In this document: piece after piece, positions 43,848 to 56,299 of the stretch
Layout: the number at the start of each line of letters is the position of its first letter
Numbering within the stretch: position 1 is the stretch's first letter
Source of the DNA: Phoronis australis
Taxonomy: Eukaryota; Phoronida; Phoronidae
Length of the DNA stretch: 64,000 bases
Reading direction: 5' to 3'
Assembly (NCBI GenBank): GCA_002633005.1
Contig: NMRA01000016.1
Span: 1,195,565 to 1,259,564 of the forward strand
Notes under the pieces: generated by a model
What the model was told of the DNA's origin: nothing
Databases searched by the model: none
What the model saw: the letters and a program-made list of their open reading frames with translations, nothing else
Made by a program: the position numbers and the translations under genes

Positions 43848-46800
43848 CTAATGCTCCTCAATGGTAATCGAACACCCGCTGTTGTAGCATGTTTGCGCAT
43901 TCCCTATCAGTAACCCTGTGCACGCCCCAACGCGCAGCTGGACCTCTACGTTGCCAGACGAACTCATGTAGCATGTACCAGAAACTGTAAAAGATTGCAG
44001 TGGCATTTTTAGCATCAACGTATTGCACGACTCGGCCATAGGTAAGGACTGGGTTTTGTTGGTCTTCACCATTCTACTGCTGACGGTGGAAGGGTAATGG
44101 TGATGGGGGTGTCGGTGGTAGTGAGGGTGATGGTTATGGTGGTGGTTTTGATGATGGAGGTGACGATGTGATGGTTATGGTGATATTGATGATGGTGGTG
44201 GTGATACAAAGGTAATGTTGGTGGTGGTGGTGATCTTGATTGGTGGTGGCGGTGGCGATAGTAGCCATGAGTGTTGGCGGAGATGGTGAAAGTAGAGGTG
44301 TAGGTGATTGTGGTGTTGGTGACCATGCTGATCGTAGTATCAAGAGGGAGTATTTAAGGCGAAGCATTTATCGCGTCAAATTTGTAAAAATGTCATTAAG
44401 ATTTATTGTGTACAGACAATGACTTTAGTTAAATAAGATCGTATTATGCATTGCCAATTATTAAAATAAAGCTTGGCGTGGGTGAACTTGATGAGGTGAA
44501 CTTCAATTTTAAAGGCACTCTCAATGTTTTTTGTTAAGTCTTCAGTAAGCTTATCAAACACCAATGACAGCTTTAGCAACAAGTTATCTCAATACTTGGG
44601 TTATTCGTAGGCTAATGATTTGAACTCAAAAACTAATAAGCATAACACCTCTAGAAATAATGTTTTGAGCAAAAGTACTTACATGCATTACCACGTTGGA
44701 CAGTTACCGTCCCAGGATTCTGGTACACTATAGTGTCAATTGGACGATTAGGGCATTCTTGGCCGTTGATGGTGAAGTACCAACGATTACAGCGAGCGGC
44801 GGCTCCTGCCTGACCAAGCATGCCAAGAACGCCACTCCACGTGACCCGCAGCGATGAATAAGTGTTCCTCTTGTAGAAAGTCGTGGTCTAAAATATAATA
44901 CTTTTTGGTTTAAATGAAGAAGTTGCGGAAAGGGAAAGTTATTGCGCACATGCGCACTTCGTCATGTGTCCAATCATTCCTCTGCCTGATAGTCACAGGA
45001 CTTACCATGAGACAGAAGCCCTCACAGGCGTAAATGACTTTCACCTTCGAGAGAAAAAGTGAAGCTACGAAAACACCCGAGATGTTCTGAACGATACTAT
45101 AGTTTGTCCATTCTGAACTCTCGGGTGTTTGCAGCCTCAAACTGTTCCTCAAGCGCGAACATTATACGTGCATCTTCAAACTTTAGTCACATGTCAAGTC
45201 ACGAGATTGACTGTTAAACAAAACAATCATTAGCTGTATGACTGAAGTCCGCTTATACGTAAATAATATTCCTCTATGAAGAAAACTTGGGACTGCAAAA
45301 ATGTCTGAAGTGTTCCAAATATAATACGTCATTAAACTGATCTCAACTTGACTCTTACTCAAATTAGAAATGACTTCTAGCCAGAATGAATTTTTGTGTT
45401 TCTTGTGCTAATTTAGTTCCCGAATTAGACTTTGGCACGGATTGCGATTTTCGTCTGTTTCCTATGCGTCTTGTTTTGTTGCACAATGGCCCATGCTATA
45501 TCAAAGTAGTTCGTCTTGTGGTACCGAGATGGAAAATCGTGAAAAATGTAGTTGCATTGTTGCTTCTTACGCTCTGGTGTTCATAGGCATCTCGGCAAGT
45601 TTCGTCTTCACAAAAGCGCTTTGAGGTAGTAATCTACTGACATCAATTTTAAAATCTTTTGGTCTATTTACACCAACCTCTAGCCTTAGTGTATGTAGAC
45701 CCAAAGATCTTAGAAATAATGTTCGGCAAATTTTCGCGTTACGTCGAAGAGGTACCCATTCGTTGTAGCGGGGACTCGTGCTCATTATAGTTTTTTCTCT
45801 ACCAAGGAATAACTAATGCCATTTTCCTTCAAACGGCCATTGTTCGTGTGGACCAGTATATTTCGTACAATGTCAATATGTTGTTTTCCAAAAACAGAAA
45901 TAGATAAGACCTACCAGAATTACACCGTTGTCCACGCCAGACGACCAAGCTCGGCTCCAATAGTAGTAGCGAACATTACTGTAACCACGAAATAAAAGTG
46001 TATGGGTTCATTAAGCGCAGGTCCAGAAACAATAATAGACACGATCTCAAATGGCGATTGCGCTGCCGAAGATATCTCCTCTTTAGTTGGGTAATTTGCA
46101 CTACAAGCTCTTCTCGTCTCCAACAAAATATGACTGTACAGAGGGGGTTCTGGTTTTTCTTGGAAAAAGTATATTTTTACAAGTTCAATTGGAGAAAAAA
46201 TGGACTTGTATGAAAGGATTTCAAGACAACTATTTCACAAGCAGAACTACAACGGGCGGTAAGGTAAATTTCTACCTCCCAGTGAAAGCATTCACGAGGA
46301 CTCGTTTACGTTTGAACGTTGAAAATGAATCGAACACTCACTTTAAGTTGCTGATCCTTCTGCTGAGGTCCTGCAACAGACAAGCATTGGTTGGTGACTA
46401 TTACAGGTACAGCAATTGTATTGAAACTCTGGACATGCATTGAAGATGTAATCGACAAATCTAAACTGTTGTTCAGTATTACGAGCGACATCACAAGCAC
46501 ATCTGTTTTAGCAGATCATTTTGTTTAACATAAAAGCTTTCAAGAACTTTCTCACGTCCAATATTCCGTTTAATTTGATCTTGTGAGATGCGATCTTCAA
46601 GATCTCCGTCGCAAATGTAAGAGTCGCTTGATAACTCTAAAACGCTCTGCTAAGTCAGATCATAGATCGTGGTTACATGGAAAACGAAAATTGTTCCATT
46701 TGAGCATTCATGCACTTTTTGAATAAACCACAAAGTATAGTTCTCAATAACTAAAGCAAATTCCCGTTTTTAATGTGTCGTAAAACTTTTTTCCGTAGTA

Positions 46801-48180
46801 AGACGTTGGAATTATGTTATGGTCTATCAGCTGTCAACAGTTTTAATAGAACGAGAATGACTAGCCATCGGAATATATAAATTTATAACACCTTGCATGA
46901 TGAAGATAATTTTGTGAGGAATTAAAGCGTCCTAGTTGCGAATTAAAGCGGCATTTTCACCTTTCCAGACAATTTTCAGTATCATGAAAAGTGCACCTAC
47001 GAAATTGCTGCAAAAGAGAATAATGCTTAACATTTATTTCCTATAAATTAGTAAGAATATGCAATCTTAAGTACACACAGAATTGAAGCTGTGAAATGTT
47101 TCAATTTTACTGAAAAATATAAAAAGATAAAAACGAAACTTGAATGTTCAGAAGAATTCCGCATTTCGTCAGCGGTAGTAGATGAAGCGGTCACGGACTG
47201 GGAAGACTTATTTACCCTCTTCTCTTATCTATTTTAGTATTGATGTCTATGTATCAGAAAAAATGGTAATGCGACTCATGTATCAGTCACAGCAATTGAG
47301 AGAGAATTGAAATTCAAGGGTTTTGTAAACTTACGTTCACTCGTTGTTCCAGCTTGTAGATTCTCTCTGAAAATGGACAAAGAAAGTTTTATTTTTAAAT
47401 ACTATCAATTTACGCACACTCCTTGTTCCAGTTTGTAGATTCTCTTCGAATAATCCACAATGATAGCCTTATAGTTTTTTGTGGGTAAACCAACTCTTAA
47501 ACGGATCAAGAATATCGGGTATTCAATACAAGGCTGATCTAAACGTTTTTGTTTTAATTTTGAGCTTCTGCGCGTGCTTGCCAGTGTTGATTTTGGCTAC
47601 ACAACGACATTTGTGATGTCACGATATTCTGCGGTTCACCAGGGTTGTCTCATAAGCAGGAATTCACGTTAACGTTCTCAGATTTGTTAAAACGTCACTT
47701 ATATAAACGCTGTTATAGTTAAACGTTAATGGCCTTACCCTTTCGTCTTCAATGTAAATTTAACCTTTATTTCACGAAACCCCTACACAGAATATATTAC
47801 ATTTTAACGGACGACGAATTATTATATCCAGGAAAAAGTTCAGTTTCAGAGACTTCATTATCCAATAAGACTCTAATGAAGACCTTTTCATATGATTTTT
47901 ATTCCTGTCATAAGGAAGCCAACAGTGAACGCTTTCTCAACAGTAGTTATTCTCTGTCACGTTTTGTGGCCGAGTCTTCGGATATGCACCACACATAATA
48001 ATTATTAATAATAATTACAGAGGGTCATAAATTATATAGGTGCTGACACTTGCGGGCATTTGACATAGATATAGAGAACTAACCTCCAGTTCCGCAACAA
48101 CAATCGGCGTTGGCGAACTTTGAATCCACAATCAGCAGTGCGAGAACGACAGCACTAAGAAGTTTAAACCAACAACTCAT
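43848..48180 (-). CDS. CTHRC1-like: CTHRC1-like secreted protein with coiled coil (about 200 aa, 6 exons)
   Basis: Exons on the minus strand: 48084-48180, 47335-47366, 46342-46370, 45915-45978, about 44683/44708-44887 and 43848-44048. The first five join in phase. A signal peptide (MSCWFKLLSAVVLALL) is followed by CCCGTG. Residues 33-53 then carry a perfect heptad: I35, L38, V42, L45, I49 and L52. The globular part matches collagen triple helix repeat-containing protein 1: YYYWSRAWSSGVDNGVI, SLRVTWSG, CNRWYFTINGQEC, PIDTIVY, and a cysteine-rich end closing SITIEEH. No Gly-X-Y collagen repeat is present. The last junction is unresolved: the strong GTAAGT donor at 44682 leaves phase 1, while the frame needs phase 0; using donor GTAACT after 44708 restores frame. 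CTHRC1 is an extracellular Wnt and matrix-linked factor in vertebrates; the role here is unknown. Confidence 0.82.
44095..44330 (+). repeat. TGGTGA-type microsatellite in the last CTHRC1-like intron
   Basis: Imperfect runs of GGTGGTGATGATGG and related triplets fill about 235 bp just upstream of the last exon. They may affect splicing of that exon and give spurious Thr/Ile/His-rich frames on the minus strand. Confidence 0.85.
47417..47449 (-). pseudogene. Second copy of the coiled-coil mini-exon
   Basis: The minus strand reads AGAATCTACAAACTGGAACA, about 80 bp upstream of the real mini-exon (47335-47366: AGAATCTACAAGCTGGAACA). It would code for the same RIYKLEQ, but its acceptor is changed (TTCGAAG in place of TTTTCAG) and its donor is GTGTGCGTAAA. 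It is a decayed or alternative duplicate exon. Confidence 0.65.
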
Positions 48181-48227
48181 CTTGGCAAAGGATGCTGGAA
48201 TAATTCGAACGACAAATACCAAGGCCT

Positions 48228-48237
48228 TATTTATATA
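48228..48237 (-). promoter_or_regulatory. TATA box of the CTHRC1-like gene
   Basis: The minus strand reads TATATAAATA, about 48 nt upstream of the ATG at 48180. It lies downstream of the other in-frame ATG (48279), which supports starting at MSCWFK. Confidence 0.7.
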
Positions 48238-48329
48238 CACGCCATCCTTTACGTGCATAATAAACCATATTGTTGCCATGGTGAAATGCGTTGCTCCAAT
48301 GAAACCTTCAGTTTTTTACCGATTTTGAT

Positions 48330-51300
48330 GATTGATCGGTGGTAACTTACAAATTACTCCCCCTTGCTGAATTGGTCATGAGTCACCCCCCTACTCACCG
48401 CCCCAGATATCGCTTGCACTGGTCACCTGTCACACATGAACACGATTTACTTTTAGCATTACGGTTTCGGACGCTGTTCTGCTTACAGTTGAGAAATTAA
48501 CAGCAAGAAACGCCCTGATCATTAAGTATCAAAAACATTCGTTTGTAATGGACATCAACAGAACTGGAAAGCTGAAGATTCCAGCAGGGCAAGCTTACTT
48601 GTTTCGTCATGTAATATGTTAATTAGTTTGAATTTGTGGACCATCTCCATGTATAGGCTTGTGGTTGGCTAAAGAAGTAGCAAGCAGCGTCACCTTTTGC
48701 TAAAGAATATGCCTAACAATCATTTTTTTACAAAAACTGTGCTCCTTAAAGTGCGGGGCGCCATGTTAGCCGCTCAAGAAAAATGAGATTGCCCGCCTGA
48801 CATTGTCAGTGGACAATACTGTTGCCCTGACCTACTACCCAGCAAATATATTTTAGTAACCAAAATATTACGCCCAGTGCAATGAAATATAAATACCAGA
48901 AAATGATTTTACTAGAACTGAACTAAGTGTATGTTTTGCAATCCTGGGAAGTTTCGGAAGGCACAGGAGTGAAGCATTTGGCTGATAGCAGTGAAACAAC
49001 GAATGAGATTTTTCAGACTCTGCACAGTAGGTTCACTTAAAGCCTTCACCTGTTGACCAGTTCTCATTCTAGTAACTGTAACCGTTCGAATCGACCAATT
49101 TCCACTACAAAAACAGAGGAGCACTACTTTTAATTGCTCTTTCCTAGGTGGTTTGTTGCCAGTTTGAACTTAGGTGACAATTTTGATCTTTTCGATATAG
49201 CGCCTGCTGCCACATTAAGAAAAATGCTCAACTGACGATTCGGTCTTTCCAAAAAACGTAACACGTGGTTTTACTTTCTCCTTTACACTCCTTCGGCGAC
49301 CAGACTAATATATCACCAATCTCTTGTCAATATTAACGGCCTACGTGTGATAAATGCTCTGATAATAATGCAACCCATGATGCAGTTCGTTACTAACAAG
49401 TTGTCGCCAATCATTACCATATTCGACAGTAAACAGGTTTAACGAGACTTCAAGGACCGCGACCTTTACCAGCATTTTGTCTGCATTATTGTGTTAAGGA
49501 AGGGGGAGTTTAAAGATGATTTTGTCACGACGGGACTCATCTCATATCATTCAAACAAGTGTGGAGAATCGTATGGCTGGACTCACTCCGCCACTAAAAC
49601 CGCGGCCTTACCAGTACATAGTATTTTCAGTTTGCAGGTCGACCAATAACTTAAAGATCTGTGTCTACTTTTTCCACATACTGGTTAAACAGCAATTCAA
49701 TAAGTTCCTCAGTCAAACCTTTCAAACATCCCTTAAAAAATCCCGGTCTCAAAATGTTGCTTGAACTGAGAGATACTCTCCCTTGAACAGTAGAGGTCAC
49801 AGTTTCGAAGAGATGGCTAGCCATTGACGTATCGCAAGCTCCGCCCCCTTACAAAAAGTCACGTGACACAAACAAACAAGATGCCAGAGGCAAATACACT
49901 GTCGCTAAATGACGTTCCTGATGGAATCGATGAGTGTTTTTTGCACTATCCAAAAACGCTTCAACAAAGACATTAGGCCATGCTTTTAAGCATAGAATCC
50001 TACGTTCATAATGTAGGAATTTGCAAAGGTGACGATGAAGAAATAAGTGTTTGAGGAAAAGTATTTCGGAGCCCGCGAATGTCCAAAGAACCTCACACGG
50101 GTTCCCATTCACCTGACAAATGACAAGGCCACTGATGCGATATGTTCATGTAGAGCTAGGTATGTAGCTTACAGTCAAATTATCTGCCCGATGCCATAGA
50201 TTTCAGGATCTTTCGAACAAAATCAGCGAAGATTAACCGATATCTTTATTCTGTAGAATGCTAAAATCCGCCAAGTGAAAAGTAGGTCACAACTGCCCAA
50301 AGGACTATCGAGAAAAGTAGGTCGAGTCGATAGCACTATTTACGCTTCTCTAATCTTCGAACCAAATATTTCGATTAAAAAAACTTAGGTTTATAGCTCA
50401 AGTACACACTCATCTTATCCAAGGGAAGCAGTAAGCTCCGGTAGGTCTAAGGCTGTGTCCAAGTCAAATTAATGCACGTAATTGCACCATCAAGACCTTT
50501 AACTTTAATAGGCTTACCTTCTGACGAACTTCGCATTTTTTGTAGTTTCACTGCATAAAGGTATCTTGCAGTTATTTTTAAACGTAGCATGATCATTAAA
50601 CTGTGGTATGGTTACAAAAATGACAAGTCTGGTGTAGTGGCAAAAATGGTTATTTACAAAAATAACTAAAGCTTTATAAATCTTAAATATCGTGGTTTAA
50701 CAACTTCAAAATAAGCTCTCTGTAACTCTACTGGCAAAGAGTATACCAGATGTCCTCATCAAAATGTAAGTAGACTGTTTATTTTTTCGTGACAAGAGCT
50801 CGGACAAGACTTTGAGTTCAGTAATCCAGTGCCACTCCCTGTGCGGATCGAATCTCTAAATTTTGGAAAAAAGTTCAGTTGAATGCCAGCTTACTGATAT
50901 ATGAATAACAAAAAATGTACCTCTGCTACGAAATAAAACGCTGTCTATAGGTCGAAATAACTGAAAAATAGTAAAAATATAAAAACACTTTCCAGAGACT
51001 ATCGCTAGACTATATTGCTGAGTTGCATCAGGTGCCGAGACAAAGGCGTACAGACGAGTGAAACTCCGGAGGCAAAATCAGATAAGCCTACGCTACAGCT
51101 ACCAAACTGAACTAGTGTTACAAATATATTTGTGTTTAACCCTAGAGTAATCAAGCAAGATTGCCAATTAAGTTCAGCTGCGCGTGTACGTGACCGTTCG
51201 CACAGTTTGATACATAGTTAAAACATTTTGACATCACTTTTCGGCTTAGGAAATGTTCAAAAATGACGGGATATTCTTCTCGTGCTGCATAACGGCTGTC

Positions 51301-52920
51301 AAAATTACACATGCCATATCAACACCGTATCACCATTCTCAAATCACGCAATTTATTGAGCTATAGACTGAAATAATTTTTACAACGATAACGCATTGTT
51401 TGTTGGGTAAAATGGCGGCTTGGAAACGCAGACGAAGGTGTGTCAAGAATCCTGCGTTCTGATTGGTCAGTTAAGCCGTCAGTCGTAATCCTGGCGATAG
51501 GTCAATTATTATTTTCTGTAAGTTTTACTAGCAATGGGCTTTCTGAGTGTTTTTGTTACAACGGAAATCATTTCCTATCATTAAGTGTTTCCGTTCGGTA
51601 TTTGAATTGAATCCTGGGCATTTAAGGATATCAGTTTTAAAACCTCCATCTTCAAGGCAACAGAGAACTTCGTTGGCTTAACATATTCAATGCGAGGTAA
51701 ACCGAACAATCCGCTCACTTACCATTCACGAAACAACACTGTCAACGACTCGTGATGGTTTATATATTCATGTTGGCAAAGTCAATTTTACACAGTCACG
51801 CTATGGAGTGCGAGTATTTGGACATATGTACACCGGTTGCATTACGTTTGTGTATTATTAGATCAAGCCCGTAGGGAGGTAAATATTATTGCTGGGGCAC
51901 AAATTAATTCGACATCTCCCCCAATGATCCCAGATTTAATACTTCACTTATTGCCATTTCCTCCACTGGTCGTCGCCAATCTTGCACCCCTCGGGACAAC
52001 TCGCCCCAGGAGTGTAAAATTTGCTGTTTGAAGAGCCGCCTCCCGGGGAAGAAGCCACCAGAAACCTGGCTACCCATGCTTCAACAAAATGTCGAGAGAA
52101 AGGTCACCTAGCCGAGTTTCTCTTGGAAGCCTCGTCCTTCTGGGTTGGCAAATGATAAAGAACTGATCGTTTAAAAGCTATTTGAAACGCCATTTGTCGT
52201 GTTATTTCAGGTTGACAAAAATTATCGTGAATGTGAACGTTACTATTTTGGTGTCACATGATAGAGATTTCCAGAGTCTCGGCCTGCATTTACGTGATTA
52301 GATTTGAATTGGCTAAAATGGACTTGAATCAGTCGATTTTCCAAACATGTTTATCAAAAGCCAAAGAACCCTTACGGGAAGAAAGTAACCTTAACACGTT
52401 CGGCCGTCACATGGCAACACAATATAAAATTTTAAGGTACACAAAGTGCGCCTTTTGAGTTAGGCCTAACTACGTTCAGAGCAAAGCACTTATTTAACAA
52501 ATATTCTCTGTTGTGTTTAGGCACTGGGCGTTTGTTGTAGGGCTTCTAGCAAGTACCTTTTGGGGGGGAGATTTTATTTTGTTGCTTTTTAATTCATTTA
52601 CTAGTTTGTTTTTTAGAACTAGAATGTTCCCGAGTACAAACTTGCACTGTTAAAAGCACCTCAAAACTACATGTAGTATATTGTAAACGAGTATACCACT
52701 GAAAGAAAATAGTACAAATGTGAAATTACGTGTAAACACGTTGACGTAATATCTCCCTAAGTTTAGTAGCACACTCACAATGCGCCATTTAATATCATAT
52801 TCCTGCGCCATTTTCTGTTTTTAACCACCAGTCTTGAACCTGAGCAAATTCGTATAGTCTTATGGAAATGTCGCCCAGTGACGTAATAAGATTATGAATG
52901 TGTAAAAAGCGCTAAGATAC
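48330..52920. other. Unassigned non-coding stretch
   Basis: No gene, RNA or bounded repeat is supported. At 51410-51465 ATGGCGGCTTGG and the CCAAT-type box GATTGGTCAG lie close together, as at some promoters, but the frame closes after 16 codons and no downstream exon was found. Confidence 0.4.
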
Positions 52921-52923
52921 ATC

Positions 52924-53038
52924 TATTGCCGAGGGGGTTGTTGGTCGTGGGTCGGGGATCGTGGGTGTCGTGGGTCGAGCGGGTCGTAGGTTCAGGGGGT
53001 CATGAGTCGAGGTGTTCGTGGGTGTGGGAATCGAGGGG
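52924..53038 (+). repeat. G-rich minisatellite (GTGGGTCG-type)
   Basis: About 115 bp of irregular repeats of GTGGGTCG, GGGTCGAG and GTGGGTGT. Many GGG runs are spaced closely enough for possible G-quadruplex formation on the plus strand. No coding sense. Confidence 0.75.
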
Positions 53039-53039
53039 T

Positions 53040-56000
53040 TTTAGAGCAATCCGTAGCCGAGTGTTGGCTTTGAGATATACAAACTTATGATGATTGCACT
53101 AAATACCATTCGTCATATGCAAAGAACGGATGAAATTTGGAAAATGTATTATCGGAATTTGCATAAAGAAAAAATTATAATCAAAAATAACCAAACAAAG
53201 TGACAACACATTATTTTACGCTCACGGTGGTATCAAGATATTCTCAAGGACAACAAGACTGTCTTTCAAGTATCCTACCTTAGCTGATGCACAGGTCACG
53301 GAAATGTACGGGAGTAGTTAATGATTTTATGCTTTCGGCTGAGGTAAAAAATTATGCTCAAAAGGGTTTTTAGTTTGATAATAGGAAGGAGGTAAACATT
53401 ATGTCAGGTTACACATTGCTTATACGGTATATGTTGTTAAGATTTTGAACTAAATTTCCCTGTAAAATGGTCAGGGGTTTCTCCTGTCCCCAGATTACGA
53501 CAGAGGACGCTGGTCACGTGGGCATTTCAATTTATTTAGTTCAACGCAACCACTAAAGTAATTAATGTTTTCGAAAAAATCAAGAAGGGATTCCACCGTC
53601 CCCGAATTGCGGAGGGTGATGACATCCACTTCGGCATGTTGAATGAACAGTTTATTGCAACCATGTACTACATTTAACCTTCTCAAACAATTGTCTCTGG
53701 ATCATGCCACCGGATGCCCACCGCTTGCTTAACAACACAAACCCTATTGTCCGTGTTTACAATGTTTCACATATGTGTAGCAAAATTCCTTATCTTCATT
53801 CTAGGGAAATTTCAAGTGCAAAATTTGAAGCGTCTAACGAACAAAAAATATAGTGTAAATACTTTCAACAGCGTGGCAATTTGTTTACGAAAATGCCTTA
53901 CGTTTTTCAGGTTTATTTGTCGTAGAAACCAAAACATGAGACTAATAAAAAATTCTCAATGGATCTATTGATGTATCTGGTGAAGTTTCCATTTAAAAAC
54001 GTTCCATTAAATATACTGAGACTCTGTTTTATTTTGAATGTACCTTTCTTAAAAGTGAAATTTTTACTTTAAAAAGATGTAATAATAATAATGGCACTTG
54101 AATATAAAGTATACTTTTATAATCCCTGATCTTTCTTCGAAAATATACTTTTACTAGTTGAAAAAGACTGTTACTTAATATAAGAGTTAGAATAAGGTTT
54201 GAGATAAACTTAAAATCACACACTCAATATGACGCCGTATCCCTGACGCAAGGAGTGTAAAAATGGCCGATGTCTTGAAGCGTTGCTGTACGACTCTGCG
54301 CCTTTTCAATTTTTGTTCTGTAGGTTAGCCTTCTACGACAGGACATGTTATAAGACAGTGAGGGCAAAGCAGACGTTATTCTGCACAAATTCAATTCCTG
54401 TTCTTTTCCATCTAAACTGATCGACAGAGTTGCACAATCCATCAGCTTTGCTTTACCCAGGATGCTGCTGTAAGCTTCTTCATATTTTGGTTATCACACT
54501 TGAGTGCTGTTTTATAAACGTGAATTGCACAGGCAATCTATGGGAGCCGCCATATTGAAATCATTCGGCACAACAATACAATCTAACTCTCCCATTGGTC
54601 AACTTAATGGAAAAGCGCCACCTAGTAACAGCAATGTGGATATGATTTCTTGCAGCAGAAACACCTTTAAGAAATGTGCAAGTGTAGACGTGCAGTTTAA
54701 ATCCTAGTTGTAATAGCTAGTCACACTGAAAAACACTAGGTTGCTCCAAAGTACCCATACCAACGAATGCTGTAGTCTTTGGTCCAACACCTCGTTGCTG
54801 CGGTAAGAGAACACAGATATCGTTAACACCACTTGTTACAAAAATTGATTGACTTCGGCGGTTCAGCCAGGTCATGCGGCTAAGATATCTGATTGGTCTG
54901 TAACGTGGAAGAAGCAACCGAATGTCCTAACTGCTTTATCTCAATTAAACGTTCTTAGTGCTGCGTAGAAATCTAATCTGAATGCTCAAACTCACACCTC
55001 TAAATGTACTTCTACATGTAGATATGCAGGCAAGCCACGAATAGCTATTGTAGAAAGATAATAAATAAACTCGAAGAGTCATTATGGACAGTAAAAACGG
55101 CTTCTGGTAGTATGTTTATTGATGAAAACTTTTTATGTCAAGTATTTAGGTTTATTTCATTTTATTTAAAATGTATTACAAACTCTGGTGTTTTTTTTAT
55201 TCAATCGAAGCTTTGATACCTATACTTTCTATGGTGTTTATAAATTTTTAGATTAATTTCAGTCTGTTGAATTACGGCAACAAGTGGCACATGGCGTGAC
55301 GCGTAATTTACAAGCTTGAAGATTCGACGAGATGCGCCATCGAGTTGGACTCGTGCCCATTTATATTAATGACAGTTTTGTTACCCAAGTGAAATTTCAA
55401 CGATTTAGTGTTGTGTTAGGTAAACACGCTACTTTTGTGCAACTGGACGAAAAACATGAATAATTCTTGTCTGCTGTGATAAAAGTGTCAGATTTATTAA
55501 AGCATACTATGGATATCGCAAGTCAGTCTGTCAACGAATGCTTATTGTGTGAATATTCTTTAATATTTATTTATTTCTATTATATTTAGAAATTAAGATT
55601 CGGTAACACGTCAGTCAAGGGAGGAAAATATTTGGTTGTAAGAAGTTATAAATGTTCCCTTTGAGTTCCAAAATAACAGTTCAAAACGACAAAGGTAAGC
55701 TTGCTGCTCCTTTCACTCTTTATTCAAATCATGTGAATTTAATTAACATCCCAGGTGTGTTTACGTGACCCATCTGAGTAAAAGAGATTTAAGAATATTC
55801 TTATGATAATAGCATTCGTGTGTAAGTGGTTTTGTGGCAGACTCTCACTGTTACTGACCAGAACATTTATCAATGTGTAGGGCGTACATAACAATACAAC
55901 CCATTTCAGCGTGGCACATGTAATATGGATATTTTTTAACACATGTTTTACGCCACAGCAACGACTTGGGGGTACTCGACTATTTTTAGGAGAAGTGTGA

Positions 56001-56190
56001 CGCTGGGATACATACCCTTGTAGAGAGTTAGCATAACTAAATTCACCTTTTAAGGAATTATTGCGAGTTGAAGAAATAGTAAATCTCTACTGATTTTTAA
56101 TGGAGTTTCAACCCCTACAAAAGGCCTAATTTTTGGAAAGAAATTCAGTTAACAACCCTGTATAATGTGTAAAGTTAAAAAGAATATGGG
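53040..56190. other. Unassigned AT-rich stretch
   Basis: No feature is supported. Short open frames at 53495-53686 (minus) and 53714-53971 (plus) overlap nothing recognisable and lack splice or promoter context. Confidence 0.4.
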
Positions 56191-56202
56191 ACCGTCATTC
56201 AA

Positions 56203-56290
56203 AGGGGGAGGGATGGAGGGAACGGAAGGAGGGGAGGAAGGAGGGAGGGAGGGAGGGCGAGGGGAGGAAGGGAACGAGAAACGGAGGCGT
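56203..56290 (+). repeat. Purine microsatellite (GGGA/GGAA)n
   Basis: Nearly pure purine run of GGAGGGA and GGGAGGAAGG units. It could form triplex DNA under supercoiling. The Pro/Ser/Leu-rich minus frame is an artefact of composition. Confidence 0.85.
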
Positions 56291-56299
56291 GGGAAGAAA

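Noticed and set aside
44066-44367. His/Thr/Ile-rich open frames on the minus strand
   Set aside because: They are translations of the GGTGAT microsatellite.
45002-45152. Extra exon of the CTHRC1-like gene (minus frame ending at a GTAAGT donor near 45005)
   Set aside because: The neighbouring exons join in phase 0 without it, and its translation lacks likeness to the family. An alternative exon cannot be ruled out.
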